This document shows, in pieces, positions 9,168 through 17,515 of a DNA stretch of 64,000 bases; position 1 is the first letter of the stretch; every line of letters starts with the position of its first letter. A program made the translations under genes and the position numbers. The notes beneath the pieces are model-generated. The model made no database searches, was not told the origin of the DNA, and worked only from the letters and a program-made list of their open reading frames with translations. Origin of the DNA: Glycocaulis abyssi (GTDB lineage Bacteria > Pseudomonadota > Alphaproteobacteria > Caulobacterales > Maricaulaceae); the NCBI RefSeq assembly GCF_041429775.1, contig NZ_CP163421.1:620001-684000 (forward strand), read 5' to 3'.

Positions 9168-9202
9168 GGCTTCCCCATTTGCCGGGCTGGCAGCGTTGCG
9201 CG

Positions 9203-9895
9203 CTAAAGCACGCCCGCACGCGAGATGACGACCTTCACCGTCCGCCAGAGAATCCACATATCGAGGCTCCACGACCAGTGATCGGTGTAGAACTGGTCGT
9301 AGCGGGCCTTGCGGCGCGGCGTCAGATTATTGCGCCCGCTGATCTGGGCAAGGCCGGTAAGGCCGGGCCGGGACAGCTTGCCACTGGCAATCCGCAGGCG
9401 CTCATACACGGCCGGATCGCTAGGCAATAGCGGGCGCGGGCCGATCAGGCTCATCCTGCCAGTCAGCACCGGTATCAGCTGGGGCAGCTCGTCCAGGCTG
9501 GTCCGGCGCAGGAACTGGCCGGGCGCGGTCATGCTGGAGGCCGCATTGGCGAACTGTTCGCGCGGATGAAGCGGCGCATCGGCCCGCATGGTGCGGAATT
9601 TCGGCATCGCAAACGTGCCGCCACACCCGTTATCGCGCGCCGACCAGAAAAGGACCGGCCCCTGACTGGTCAGCCTGACGAGCAGGGCTGTTGCGCCGAG
9701 CAGGGGAAGGGTGAAGATCAGGGCCGTCCCGGCCACCAGCAGGTCAAAGACACGCTTGCCTGCGCCGCCAGTATCATAGCGGGGCCGGGCACGCGCCCGG
9801 CGGCCAGACATACCGCCAGCGGGACTCTGCTGAAGCACCAGCAGGCCGTCTGCATCCCTCCCCAGAAGAGTGCCGCGATCGTCCATTCCAGCCAT
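9203..9895 (-). CDS. Initiating sugar transferase (bacterial sugar transferase family)
   Basis: This is a membrane phosphoglycosyl transferase of about 230 residues. It would start glycan synthesis by moving a sugar phosphate from a nucleotide sugar to undecaprenyl phosphate. A single hydrophobic segment (FDLLVAGTALIFTLPLLG) precedes the conserved catalytic core: PKFRTM, SLDELPQL with the Asp-Glu pair, SLIGPRPLLP and RPGLTGLAQISGR. It has the short, single-helix architecture, with no long multi-helix N terminus. The start at 9895 has GGGAAA just upstream; 9886 and 9949 are alternatives. It heads the locus that runs to 32 kb, and a CtrA-like motif lies upstream at 10019-10034. Confidence 0.88.
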   Translation of the reverse strand: MAGMDDRGTLLGRDADGLLVLQQSPAGGMSGRRARARPRYDTGGAGKRVFDLLVAGTALIFTLPLLGATALLVRLTSQGPVLFWSARDNGCGGTFAMPKFRTMRADAPLHPREQFANAASSMTAPGQFLRRTSLDELPQLIPVLTGRMSLIGPRPLLPSDPAVYERLRIASGKLSRPGLTGLAQISGRNNLTPRRKARYDQFYTDHWSWSLDMWILWRTVKVVISRAGVL

Positions 9896-10018
9896 GTTTC
9901 CCGCCAGTGTCCCGCGAGAAGCGTGACACTTGCTGCGCCTGCTCCGCAATCTGAATCGCCCCAGCCTGTGGATATCCCGTCCAATTCCACCACTTTAATG
10001 GAGGGATGTTGCATTTGC

Positions 10019-10034
10019 GTAACGTTTCGTTAAC
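10019..10034. promoter_or_regulatory. Possible CtrA-type binding site upstream of the sugar transferase
   Basis: GTAA-N7-TTAAC matches the alphaproteobacterial CtrA consensus TTAA-N7-TTAAC with one mismatch. It lies 124 bases upstream of the sugar transferase start in a short intergenic gap. One near-match in a single sequence is weak evidence. Confidence 0.3.
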
Positions 10035-10070
10035 CGGTTGGCTGGGGCGGGAGGGAAGGACACGGAGGCG

Positions 10071-11000
10071 TTAATCCGGCAAGCAGCGAGGGTCGCCGTG
10101 AACCTCGTCCGCGACAAACACGCGGGGAGCAGCGGCCCAGTCGACATGACGATCGGCGCCGGCAAGGTCGGTAAACTGGTATCGCTCAAGAAGCCGCTCC
10201 AGCTTGGGCAGCGCCCCGCGCAGGCCAACATAGGCTTTAAACCGGCGGATCGCTGACAGCCCCTCCAGAACCGGCTGGCCGGGATCGAAATCTCTCGGAT
10301 GAAAATAGGTCATCACATAGGCGGTATCGCCCACCCAGCGCTCCAGCAGGAAGCCGGGAATGAGGCGGAAATATCCGCCACCTGTGAACACAAGGCGTTG
10401 GCCTGCTATTTTGCGGGTGTTCATGGGAAAGGATTTGAGAGCACCCGATGGCGTATCAATCCAGTGCGGCGTGGCATGGTCAAAGCCGGGAAGGCCGCCA
10501 TGCGCCCGTGGCGCGGGGAACACCGAACTGTCGATCTCGAACCCCTGGCTTGCCAGTATGTCAAACGCCCAGGGTGTGGCCCCGGTAATGGAAAAGCCTG
10601 GTGCGCGGTAGGCGCGCACCCGGCCCCCAATCACCTGTTCCAACAGGTCTTTGGACTCGCGCACCTCGTCGGCGAATGCTGCGGGCGTCTGGCGATAGAC
10701 CAGCGAGTGAACCATCGAATGAGAGCCCACTTCATGGCCGAGTTCGGCTATTTTGCGGATTTCCTTTGGAAATTTCCTGGCGATCCATCCAAGGCAGAAG
10801 AATGTGGCGGGCTGGTCAAGCTGCTCCAGTGCTTCGAGGATCAATGCGAGATTGCGCTGAAACCGCGACTCGAACCCCGGCCATGCCGTGTGATCGGCAG
10901 TCTGGGGAAGGTCGAGGAGATGAAACCAGTCCTCAAGATCGAAGGTCAGGACCCGTATGTCAGAAGAAGCGTGCGCCCGACCGTCTGAACTGGTCGACAT
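10071..11000 (-). CDS. Polysaccharide deacetylase family protein
   Basis: The product of about 309 residues resembles NodB-type carbohydrate deacetylases of the DUF3473-containing group found in exopolysaccharide loci. Seen in order are VLTFDLEDWFH (the metal-binding Asp region), ATFFCLGWIA, HEVGSHSMVH (the His pair that binds zinc) and YRAPGFSIT. It probably removes N-acetyl groups from sugars of the exported glycan. The start is uncertain: ATG at 11000 is given, while the tandem ATGs at 11045/11042 have a better GGAGA upstream but deepen the overlap with the next gene, whose conserved C terminus ends at 10960. Both starts imply translational coupling. Confidence 0.82.
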   Translation of the reverse strand: MSTSSDGRAHASSDIRVLTFDLEDWFHLLDLPQTADHTAWPGFESRFQRNLALILEALEQLDQPATFFCLGWIARKFPKEIRKIAELGHEVGSHSMVHSLVYRQTPAAFADEVRESKDLLEQVIGGRVRAYRAPGFSITGATPWAFDILASQGFEIDSSVFPAPRAHGGLPGFDHATPHWIDTPSGALKSFPMNTRKIAGQRLVFTGGGYFRLIPGFLLERWVGDTAYVMTYFHPRDFDPGQPVLEGLSAIRRFKAYVGLRGALPKLERLLERYQFTDLAGADRHVDWAAAPRVFVADEVHGDPRCLPD

Positions 11001-11760
11001 CCTTTCTTGTCGGGAACGAGAAGTAGGTCGCTTCTCCGTCATCATTGGGCAAGGTCTCCGTTTCTCCGGCGTGAATTTTTTCCAAGGCTTCGCAAATCGC
11101 ATCCATGCCTATGATCTTGCTGTAGCGTATCAGGTCGCGTTGACTCATTTCTCCGATCTTGAAGCGTTTTTGCACCAATATTGGTCCGGTATCGATCCCT
11201 TCGTTTACAAAAAAGACCGAGACACCGGTTTCCTCTTCTTCGTGCCGAAGGACCCAGAAGCTGGGCATAAGACCTCGATATTTGGGCAGTAGCGCGCTGT
11301 GCAGGTTGATACACCCGTAAGGTGCGATATCGAGCAGAGGCTGTTTGAATATCTCGTTTCCGGCAATCGAAACCAGGACATCGGGAGAGCGGGACCGTAT
11401 CGCCTCCAGCGAGTCCGGGTGGTTAATCGACCGGGACAGGCGAAGTATTTCAACGCCGTTACGGCGCATGACTGCAGCCACCGTCCAGTTGATGCGGAAT
11501 TTTGATATGACAAAATGAGCGCCGTAATGAAGGCAGAACCAAAACCCAAAAACATTATAAGTTTTCTGTAGTTTTTTAAAAAAGCTTTCTTTCTTCCCAA
11601 ATGGGGACACGGAAAGCAGAACGCAGCTCGTTACATTGATATTATCTGACAATTTGCTGAACAGGTACTTGAAACTATCTCCCAGGAAGAATGGATCGTC
11701 CTGAGTAATGATAACGGCGCGCAACGGCCGCGTTCGGCTTGTCTGGCTGTTTTCGGGCAT
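10960..11760 (-). CDS. Formyltransferase family protein (sugar N-formyltransferase-like)
   Basis: The 266-residue protein has the catalytic layout of the methionyl-tRNA formyltransferase superfamily: Asn152 and His154 in NLHSALLPKYRG, and Asp190 in EGIDTGPIL. It lacks the C-terminal tRNA-binding domain of Fmt. In a polysaccharide locus this points to transfer of a formyl group from 10-formyl-THF to an amino sugar nucleotide. The N-terminal third (about 11500-11650) is visibly AT-rich compared with its neighbours, which hints at a foreign origin. It overlaps the deacetylase gene downstream and lies 11 bases after the glycosyltransferase gene. The exact sugar is unknown. Confidence 0.8.
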   Translation of the reverse strand: MPENSQTSRTRPLRAVIITQDDPFFLGDSFKYLFSKLSDNINVTSCVLLSVSPFGKKESFFKKLQKTYNVFGFWFCLHYGAHFVISKFRINWTVAAVMRRNGVEILRLSRSINHPDSLEAIRSRSPDVLVSIAGNEIFKQPLLDIAPYGCINLHSALLPKYRGLMPSFWVLRHEEEETGVSVFFVNEGIDTGPILVQKRFKIGEMSQRDLIRYSKIIGMDAICEALEKIHAGETETLPNDDGEATYFSFPTRKDVDQFRRSGARFF

Positions 11761-11771
11761 ACTTGTCTCCG

Positions 11772-13016
11772 TCAGGGTCGAGAGGCGCGTGTGTTAGCGG
11801 TTTGGCTGAGAATGGCGTACATGCGCCGGGCCAGATTCGCGCGGTCATAACGTTCGGCGGACACGAGGCATTTTTCCCGGAAAGCCTCCAGCCGTTCCGG
11901 GGCCGCTGCCAGCTCTGCTATCCTCGCGGCCAGCTCGCCAGCATCTTCAGGTGTGACGGTGAGACCGACGCCTTTGCGCCGCACGATTTCGGCCGACTCG
12001 CCCTCGACGGCGTGCAGCACCGGTATTCCCATCGCCATACATTCGAAGAGCTTGGAGGGGATAACGGTCCTGAAGAGCGGATCGCGTCTGAGGTGAATGA
12101 TTGAGACGTTCAGAAGAGCCCAATAGTCAGGAACCTGGGCTTTGGGCACGCTATCGAGAAACACAACATTGGTAAGCGAACGTCTGGCGGCATTCGCTTT
12201 CAGGTCTGCTTTCCGGGCGCCGTCTCCGAGAAGGACTATCCTGACATGGTCCGCGCCCGGCACCGACTGAAGTATCTCGGCAGCATCCAGAACAGTTTCA
12301 AGCCCGTGCGTCAGGCCGTGTGTGCCCACATACCCTGCTACAAACCTGCCCTCCAGCCCGAGCGTGCGCGCCAGATCCAGCGGTTTGGGCGACGGTTTGA
12401 AATGGGCAAGATTGGCACCGTTCGTCACGACATCGATCTTGTCCGCATTGATGCCGCGGGCGGCAAGTTCTTCCTTGAACGAGTGTGTAACGGCGACGAT
12501 CCGGGTGGCCCGGCGATAAAGGAACATCTCCAAGGCTTCGAGCAGGGAAAGGACGCGGCCATTCTTGATGGCCCCCACGGTCTTGATGGTTGCTGGCCAC
12601 AGATCACGCAGTTCGAATATCCACGGGCGGCGCTTGGCGAGGCTGACGAGAAACGCGCTGATTGCCGTGAAGAATTGCGGCGATGTACCGATAATGACGT
12701 CCACCTTGCGCACGCCGAACGAGGCGATGAAGGAGGACAGCATGAAGCTCACATAGTCCAGCGTACGCTTGTAGAAGCCTTCATTGGCGGTGATGTAGGT
12801 CCACACGCGGATGACGCGGATTCCGTCCATGTCCTCAACGCTGCGCAGCCGGTTTTTGTATCCGTCGAACACCTTGCCTTGCGGGAAGTTGGGGGCACAG
12901 GTGATGATCGTGACCTGCGCGCCCTGCTTCACCCATTCGCGGGCATGCTCGTAGGTGCGGCTGGCGGGCGCATTCACCTCAGGCGGAAAATTGTCGGTGA
13001 GGAAGAGGATGTGCAT
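11772..13016 (-). CDS. Glycosyltransferase family 4 (WbuB-like)
   Basis: This 414-residue GT-B enzyme has an N-terminal Rossmann domain opening with MHILFLTDNFPPEVNAPA, as in WbuB-like family 4 transferases. A C-terminal nucleotide-sugar domain carries the FECMAMGIPVLHAVEGE segment, where the conserved glutamates bind the donor. It should add one sugar to the lipid-linked repeat unit on the cytoplasmic face. It sits 12 bases downstream of the heparinase-like gene in the same operon. Donor and acceptor cannot be deduced. Confidence 0.88.
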   Translation of the reverse strand: MHILFLTDNFPPEVNAPASRTYEHAREWVKQGAQVTIITCAPNFPQGKVFDGYKNRLRSVEDMDGIRVIRVWTYITANEGFYKRTLDYVSFMLSSFIASFGVRKVDVIIGTSPQFFTAISAFLVSLAKRRPWIFELRDLWPATIKTVGAIKNGRVLSLLEALEMFLYRRATRIVAVTHSFKEELAARGINADKIDVVTNGANLAHFKPSPKPLDLARTLGLEGRFVAGYVGTHGLTHGLETVLDAAEILQSVPGADHVRIVLLGDGARKADLKANAARRSLTNVVFLDSVPKAQVPDYWALLNVSIIHLRRDPLFRTVIPSKLFECMAMGIPVLHAVEGESAEIVRRKGVGLTVTPEDAGELAARIAELAAAPERLEAFREKCLVSAERYDRANLARRMYAILSQTANTRASRP

Positions 13017-13028
13017 GCGATCCGCTCC

Positions 13029-14738
13029 TCAGGCGCTGGCGCGACGCGGCGCGGCTTCCAGCCTGAGCTGGTAATGCCACTTTCCCGGTGCGGTGCCGTA
13101 ATCGAGAACCAGTTGCCGGGTCGTGATCTCGCATCCGAAATCGGGCCACCATGGCGCGTCCTGAATGCTCACCTGCGCGGTCCGGGCATCCAGGCGCAGC
13201 GCTGCCCGGCCAGCCCTGAGGAGGAAGTGATTATCGTCCTCTTCGATGATCTCCACATCAGGGTGCAACAACAGGCGAGAGACAGCGCGCTGGCCTTTGC
13301 CGCCGGTGATCTCGTCGCACACATTGATCACCCCGTTTCTGCCTGCCGAGATCATGCGGCGATGGATGGGTGAACCGCCCAGCTTCGCATAGCCGTCGTG
13401 CCGGGCATCGACCATTAGCGTGTCATCAATTGTTGTGGCTGCATGCACCGTCACCTGCGGCCGCCGGCCCAGCCGGAATGCAGACCAGAACTCGCCCTGA
13501 TCCTCGTCATCCAGTGTCAGCGTATTGTGGGCCGTTGTTGCACGCGAATGTGCGCGTCTTGGTCCGGCATTGTATTCAAACACACCGGTATCCACGATCA
13601 TCCGTTGAGGCCCAAGCGTAAGCTCGTACGAAAACACGTCCCCCTGGGCATGGGCCGGCAATCCGTCGGGGCCAAGCCTGCCTGCATCATAGATCAGGAA
13701 GATGTCCGGCGTGCGCATCACGTGGTATCCCGCATCGCGATACTGGCCCGAAGCCTGCGTGTCCGGCCAGCGCCCCAGCACTGTCTCGAACGCGTCCTTC
13801 AGGGCGCCATATGAGACGGTCATGTGCAGGCCGCCATCATTGAACAGCGACACAAACCCATCAGGATGGATCACGTCCGCTGCGGCTTGCGCCATCTTTC
13901 CCAGCGTGGTTTCCAGACGCGTCCGCAGGGCGCTTGCAGGCATAAGCCGGTAGCAGTCGAGAAGGTCTGCCAGGACCTGGCAGTGATAGGCCGGTGACAG
14001 CTCAAAATGAAAGCCGTCGGGCAGGATCTGCCTGTCCAGCTCGCGCGCCAGCAGTTTTCCGGCCGTCTGTGTGGCCTTGCGGGACAAGGCGCCGTCAAAA
14101 AAGCGCCCGCACCAATAGAGCGCCCGGATATTCTTGATGAGGTGGTTGCCCCCGATATCTTCCTCCAGATTGGCGAGGAGAAAGCGGGCCTGCTCGGCGA
14201 TGGAGGCGGTCAGGCGCGCTGCGAAGGCGCTGTCCAGCCGCCCCTGCCGGCGCTGGTATTCGGCCATCCACGCCACGAGCCTTATCGACATCGCATAGCT
14301 GTTCCAGCTGTCCATCCAGTATTGCGGTGTGAAGGGGCGGTTCTGCTCGATCCAGTCAGTGACCAATGCCGCGAAGTCAGCGTCGCCAAGATGATGGGCG
14401 TAGTCGAAATAATGCAGGTTGAGCTTCCACAGCCGCGTGCCGGTGTTCAGCTCTGCGTGATGCCAGTCGACAGGGAGCGTGAATTGCCGGGGCGCGTTCA
14501 GAAGGTCGAACGTGTAGCGCCCGTCTGTCACACTGACTTTGCCATGAGCCCCGACAAGAAACGGCGTGGGCAGATCGTTGGCGAGCGGCGGCACGGCCCT
14601 GTTCGGGGGCCGCTTGATGGCAGGAAACCGCGAGGCGAGCGTTGAGAGCGTGCGCCGCTTTGCCATCAGGCTGGCGCGATGCATCAGCTGGCGGATGGGT
14701 GTGTGCTGCACAGTTCGCAGGAAGCGGCCTGAAATCAT
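13029..14738 (-). CDS. Heparinase II/III family protein
   Basis: The product is 569 residues. The N-terminal half looks like an alpha/alpha toroid (WKLNLHYFDYAHHLGD, NHLIKNIRALYWCGRFF). The C-terminal half looks like the heparinase II/III beta-sandwich (FSYELTLGPQRMIVDTGVFEYN, RAHSRATTAHNTLTLD). Family members are polysaccharide lyases or glycan-binding proteins in exopolysaccharide loci. No signal peptide is visible at the chosen start. The ATG at 14738 overlaps the TGA of the preceding formyltransferase-like gene by four bases, which supports this start over 14879. Whether it has lyase activity cannot be told. Confidence 0.85.
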   Translation of the reverse strand: MISGRFLRTVQHTPIRQLMHRASLMAKRRTLSTLASRFPAIKRPPNRAVPPLANDLPTPFLVGAHGKVSVTDGRYTFDLLNAPRQFTLPVDWHHAELNTGTRLWKLNLHYFDYAHHLGDADFAALVTDWIEQNRPFTPQYWMDSWNSYAMSIRLVAWMAEYQRRQGRLDSAFAARLTASIAEQARFLLANLEEDIGGNHLIKNIRALYWCGRFFDGALSRKATQTAGKLLARELDRQILPDGFHFELSPAYHCQVLADLLDCYRLMPASALRTRLETTLGKMAQAAADVIHPDGFVSLFNDGGLHMTVSYGALKDAFETVLGRWPDTQASGQYRDAGYHVMRTPDIFLIYDAGRLGPDGLPAHAQGDVFSYELTLGPQRMIVDTGVFEYNAGPRRAHSRATTAHNTLTLDDEDQGEFWSAFRLGRRPQVTVHAATTIDDTLMVDARHDGYAKLGGSPIHRRMISAGRNGVINVCDEITGGKGQRAVSRLLLHPDVEIIEEDDNHFLLRAGRAALRLDARTAQVSIQDAPWWPDFGCEITTRQLVLDYGTAPGKWHYQLRLEAAPRRASA

Positions 14739-15550
14739 CCCTGTTGCACCATTTCTTGCTGCCTGGAGATCAGTTCGGGCAGGCGCAGTTCTAGAACCTC
14801 GCGTAGTGCAGGGGCCAGAACGAAGCATTGCCGTTCCGGTTCGCCGGGGCTGGAGCAGGGCACAGCCGCCTTGCCGCATGCGGCGGCATGGATATGGCGC
14901 GTCAACGCATCAATGCCGGCGACGACGCATCGCTCGCGCAGGGCGTCGACCTTGTCACCAGCGTGCGCCTGGACCGCAATGCGTTCCAGTTCCGGGCCGG
15001 TATCAATACCCTCATCGATATGGTGCACGGTGACGGCCAGCGGATGCCCCAGCAGCAGGCTCCATTCACATGCATTCATGCCGCGTATCGCCGGTAGCGG
15101 ACCGGAATGGGCGTTGAGGACATGGCGTCCTGCTGCTTCAAGGAACGGACGCCTGAGAATGCCGCCGCCGGTATAGCCCGCGACCGACGGACCAAGTTGG
15201 GAAACGATCCGCACCGCCGCCGGGGAGTTGATGTCACGCACGCTGGCGCAGCGCACATTCCAGCGGCGGGCCCAGCTCTTCAGGGAGCGCTCTTCGGCCA
15301 GCCCGGCATCACGCAGATACGCGCGCAGGGGCGATGATTGCCCCGCGGAACCTGTCCGGCCCTTGCCGGCGGCATAGCGCAATATGGCGGGCAGGCCCCG
15401 GGTGCGCAGAACGGTGCTGATACGGGCCAGTGAAAGCGGATAGGCGATGAGGATCAGGTCAGGCGGCGTGCCCAGCCGGCGAAGCTGCTCCGCGATGGCA
15501 ATCGCGTGGGGTGCTTTGTCGTAACCCGCAATGAGCAGTATTGGCTTCAC
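14735..15550 (-). CDS. Second formyltransferase family protein
   Basis: The 271-residue protein carries the formyltransferase triad as Asn146 and His148 (NAHSGPLPAIRGMN) and Asp183 (DEGIDTGPE). Its N-terminal region is divergent from the paralogue at 10960-11760, so it is not a recent copy. It starts with GTG at 15550, overlapping the stop of the upstream gene (GTGA), and its own stop overlaps the heparinase-like start, so the three genes are tightly coupled. Its place in the locus suggests formylation of a second amino sugar, or a related one-carbon transfer. The substrate is unknown. Confidence 0.75.
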   Translation of the reverse strand: MKPILLIAGYDKAPHAIAIAEQLRRLGTPPDLILIAYPLSLARISTVLRTRGLPAILRYAAGKGRTGSAGQSSPLRAYLRDAGLAEERSLKSWARRWNVRCASVRDINSPAAVRIVSQLGPSVAGYTGGGILRRPFLEAAGRHVLNAHSGPLPAIRGMNACEWSLLLGHPLAVTVHHIDEGIDTGPELERIAVQAHAGDKVDALRERCVVAGIDALTRHIHAAACGKAAVPCSSPGEPERQCFVLAPALREVLELRLPELISRQQEMVQQG

Positions 15551-16653
15551 GGGGCGATCTCGCGTTTTAGCCGGGCTGACAGCATCATCAGCGCATCGGC
15601 ATGATATTTTGCTGCCCAGTTCGGGTAGCGCATGAACATGTAACGCCCCCAGGGTGGCGATGAGCCGGCTACGGCGCCGCGCGTGCCGGCCAGACCAAAA
15701 CCGGTCTGCTGGCGTGAACAGACATAATCGGTGAGCTTGGCAGCGCTGTTGACCAGGCGCAGATCGGATTTGCGTTCCTCCACCCTCAAAAGACAGAGCG
15801 CGATCTGCGCGTTACCTGTCAGGCAGGAATACCAGGAGACCGCGCTCCAGTTGTCGCGATAGGCGCCCGGCAGCCTGCCGTTCGCCAGTTCCGCCTTGCG
15901 GGCGAGCTTTTCCAGTGCCGCCATGCACGGCTCGCCATAGGCATCCCAGGCGTCCAGCACTTGCGCGCTCTCGATGAAGCCGCGCAGCGTATAGGCGATA
16001 GTATGGGTGAAGGCGGGGCGGCCTTCGTCAAACCCCCAGCCTTCGATCAGGCCGCTGGGAGCGCGCCGCCCCATGATCCGTGCCAGAACGCGGCTGGCAC
16101 CATCGCGGATTTCATCGTCACCGGTCAGCGTCCATGCTTGCAACATCGGCCAGGCAACCTGGGAGTAATAGCTGGGATTGACGCCTTCGCGGTAATTGCC
16201 GATCTGCCAGCAGCCGTCATCGCCGAGTGTCTGTGTCAGCCATAACGCTCCGTGCGTGGCGGCTGCGCGCCAGCGCTCGTCTTCGGTGTTGTGCGCCAGG
16301 GCAACCATGCCGTCGAGGATCTGGGCGGTGTTGAACACGCTGGGTTGCCGGGAGCTTCGCGATGTCAGCAGCCCGCCTGGCCACCAGCCCGCCTCGTCCT
16401 GCAGCTCCAGCAGCCATTCTCCCAGTTGCAGCGCGCTCGCGCGCAGGGAGGCATCGTCAAGCGCCGATGCCGCGTCCAGCAGGGTGGGGATGATATAGCC
16501 GCTGGTTTCCGGGTAGGGCGCGGACCACCCTCGTAGAGGTGAGTAATAGGCCGATGAGCCGCCCTTGCCATGCCGGATGGAGCGGACAAGCCAGTCCAGC
16601 GTGACGCGTAGATGAGCACTATAGCGCTGAAGGGAAGGCGGCGAAGCAGGCAT
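15547..16653 (-). CDS. Alpha/alpha-toroid protein of unknown function in the polysaccharide operon
   Basis: The 368-residue product contains repeated helical segments with aromatic and glycine motifs (YPETSGYIIPTLLDAAS, WWPGGLL, FNTAQILDGMVAL, CWQIGNYREG, AYTLRGFIESAQ, NWSAVSWYSCLTGNAQIAL). This pattern is typical of six-hairpin glycosidase-like or terpenoid-cyclase-like toroids. No signal peptide or membrane segment is visible. Its stop overlaps the GTG start of the second formyltransferase gene. In this context it could bind or modify the glycan. I do not recognise a specific family and make no catalytic claim. Confidence 0.65.
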   Translation of the reverse strand: MPASPPSLQRYSAHLRVTLDWLVRSIRHGKGGSSAYYSPLRGWSAPYPETSGYIIPTLLDAASALDDASLRASALQLGEWLLELQDEAGWWPGGLLTSRSSRQPSVFNTAQILDGMVALAHNTEDERWRAAATHGALWLTQTLGDDGCWQIGNYREGVNPSYYSQVAWPMLQAWTLTGDDEIRDGASRVLARIMGRRAPSGLIEGWGFDEGRPAFTHTIAYTLRGFIESAQVLDAWDAYGEPCMAALEKLARKAELANGRLPGAYRDNWSAVSWYSCLTGNAQIALCLLRVEERKSDLRLVNSAAKLTDYVCSRQQTGFGLAGTRGAVAGSSPPWGRYMFMRYPNWAAKYHADALMMLSARLKREIAP

Positions 16654-16714
16654 TGCGATCAGGTGCTTTCAGGTTTGCCAGTCGTGTGTCAGGCATGGTC
16701 GAAGTCATCGTCTG

Positions 16715-16800
16715 TCATTTCAAGGCGTTTGCGGCACATTCGATCGTCACGCGGCTGACTTCGATGATCCGGGCCGCAATTGGGGAGGTTACATCACCCG
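16715..16800 (-). pseudogene. Remnant of the 3' end of a two-domain oxidoreductase gene
   Basis: On the minus strand this segment encodes IIEVSRVTIECA followed soon after by a TGA at 16715-16717. The same twelve residues form the C terminus of the oxidoreductase at 17512-19638. The DNA is nearly identical across the shared core (16737-16770 against 17533-17566). The remnant has no start and abuts the stop of the methyltransferase. It looks like what is left of a second oxidoreductase copy after duplication and deletion. Confidence 0.7.
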
Positions 16801-16801
16801 G

Positions 16802-17515
16802 TCACTCCGGCTTGCGCAGCGTGGCTATCAGCAGGATGCGAAGGTTCTTCAGAAAGCCGGCGAGATTGACGGTGCGCTCATAAGCAATCCCGGCGGCGTA
16901 GGTGACCGGCGACAGGCGCATGTATTCCGGCCGCCCCTCTACCAGTTCAAGCTGTTCCAGCTTGAACCCGGTCGCAACAGCGAGCTGGCGCACCTTTCGC
17001 GCGGAGTTCGCCCTGTAGCGCGTCGGGAAGGTGTCGGCCTCTGCGCGTCCGCGCTTTCGGTTGATCCACTGGTGGAACCCATGCGGCGTCGCCTGCGCGA
17101 TCAGGGGCATGTAGTGGAAGCGGTTTGGCGTCTTGAACAGGAAGAGCCCGCCGGGCTTCAACACCCGGAAAATCTCGGCAAAAACCGTTGCCGGATCGTC
17201 GAGGTGCTCAACGACATTGTCGGAGAAGACAAGGCCGAACCGGCTGTCCTCGAACGGGATGGCGCCAGCATCGGCCACGCGCCCCTCGTCGAGATAGGGA
17301 TTGGCGGCGACGCGTGGATCGAGATCAACCCCGCAGACCCGGCGGGCAATCCCCCGGAAATTCATCATCTCGATAATGCCCGCGCCTGCACCGACATCGA
17401 GAATCTCGGCATTATCGGGCATCGCGGCGAGGATGCGTTCGCGAAACAGGATGTTGTCCCAGTTGCGGGCAAAGCCGGGATAGAAGGTCCGGTCCATCCA
17501 TGCGACGGCGCTCAT
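16802..17515 (-). CDS. Class I SAM-dependent methyltransferase
   Basis: The 237-residue protein has the SAM-binding motif EILDVGAGAGIIE, the acidic ribose-contact region CGVDLDP and the motif SDNVVEHLDDP, followed by FRVLKPGGLFLFKTPN, all typical of small-molecule class I methyltransferases. The ATG at 17515 overlaps the TGA of the oxidoreductase gene by four bases and fixes the start. It probably methylates a sugar or a glycan end in this locus. A basic, aromatic-rich C-terminal stretch may contact the membrane or a lipid-linked acceptor; that is inference. Confidence 0.82.
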   Translation of the reverse strand: MSAVAWMDRTFYPGFARNWDNILFRERILAAMPDNAEILDVGAGAGIIEMMNFRGIARRVCGVDLDPRVAANPYLDEGRVADAGAIPFEDSRFGLVFSDNVVEHLDDPATVFAEIFRVLKPGGLFLFKTPNRFHYMPLIAQATPHGFHQWINRKRGRAEADTFPTRYRANSARKVRQLAVATGFKLEQLELVEGRPEYMRLSPVTYAAGIAYERTVNLAGFLKNLRILLIATLRKPE

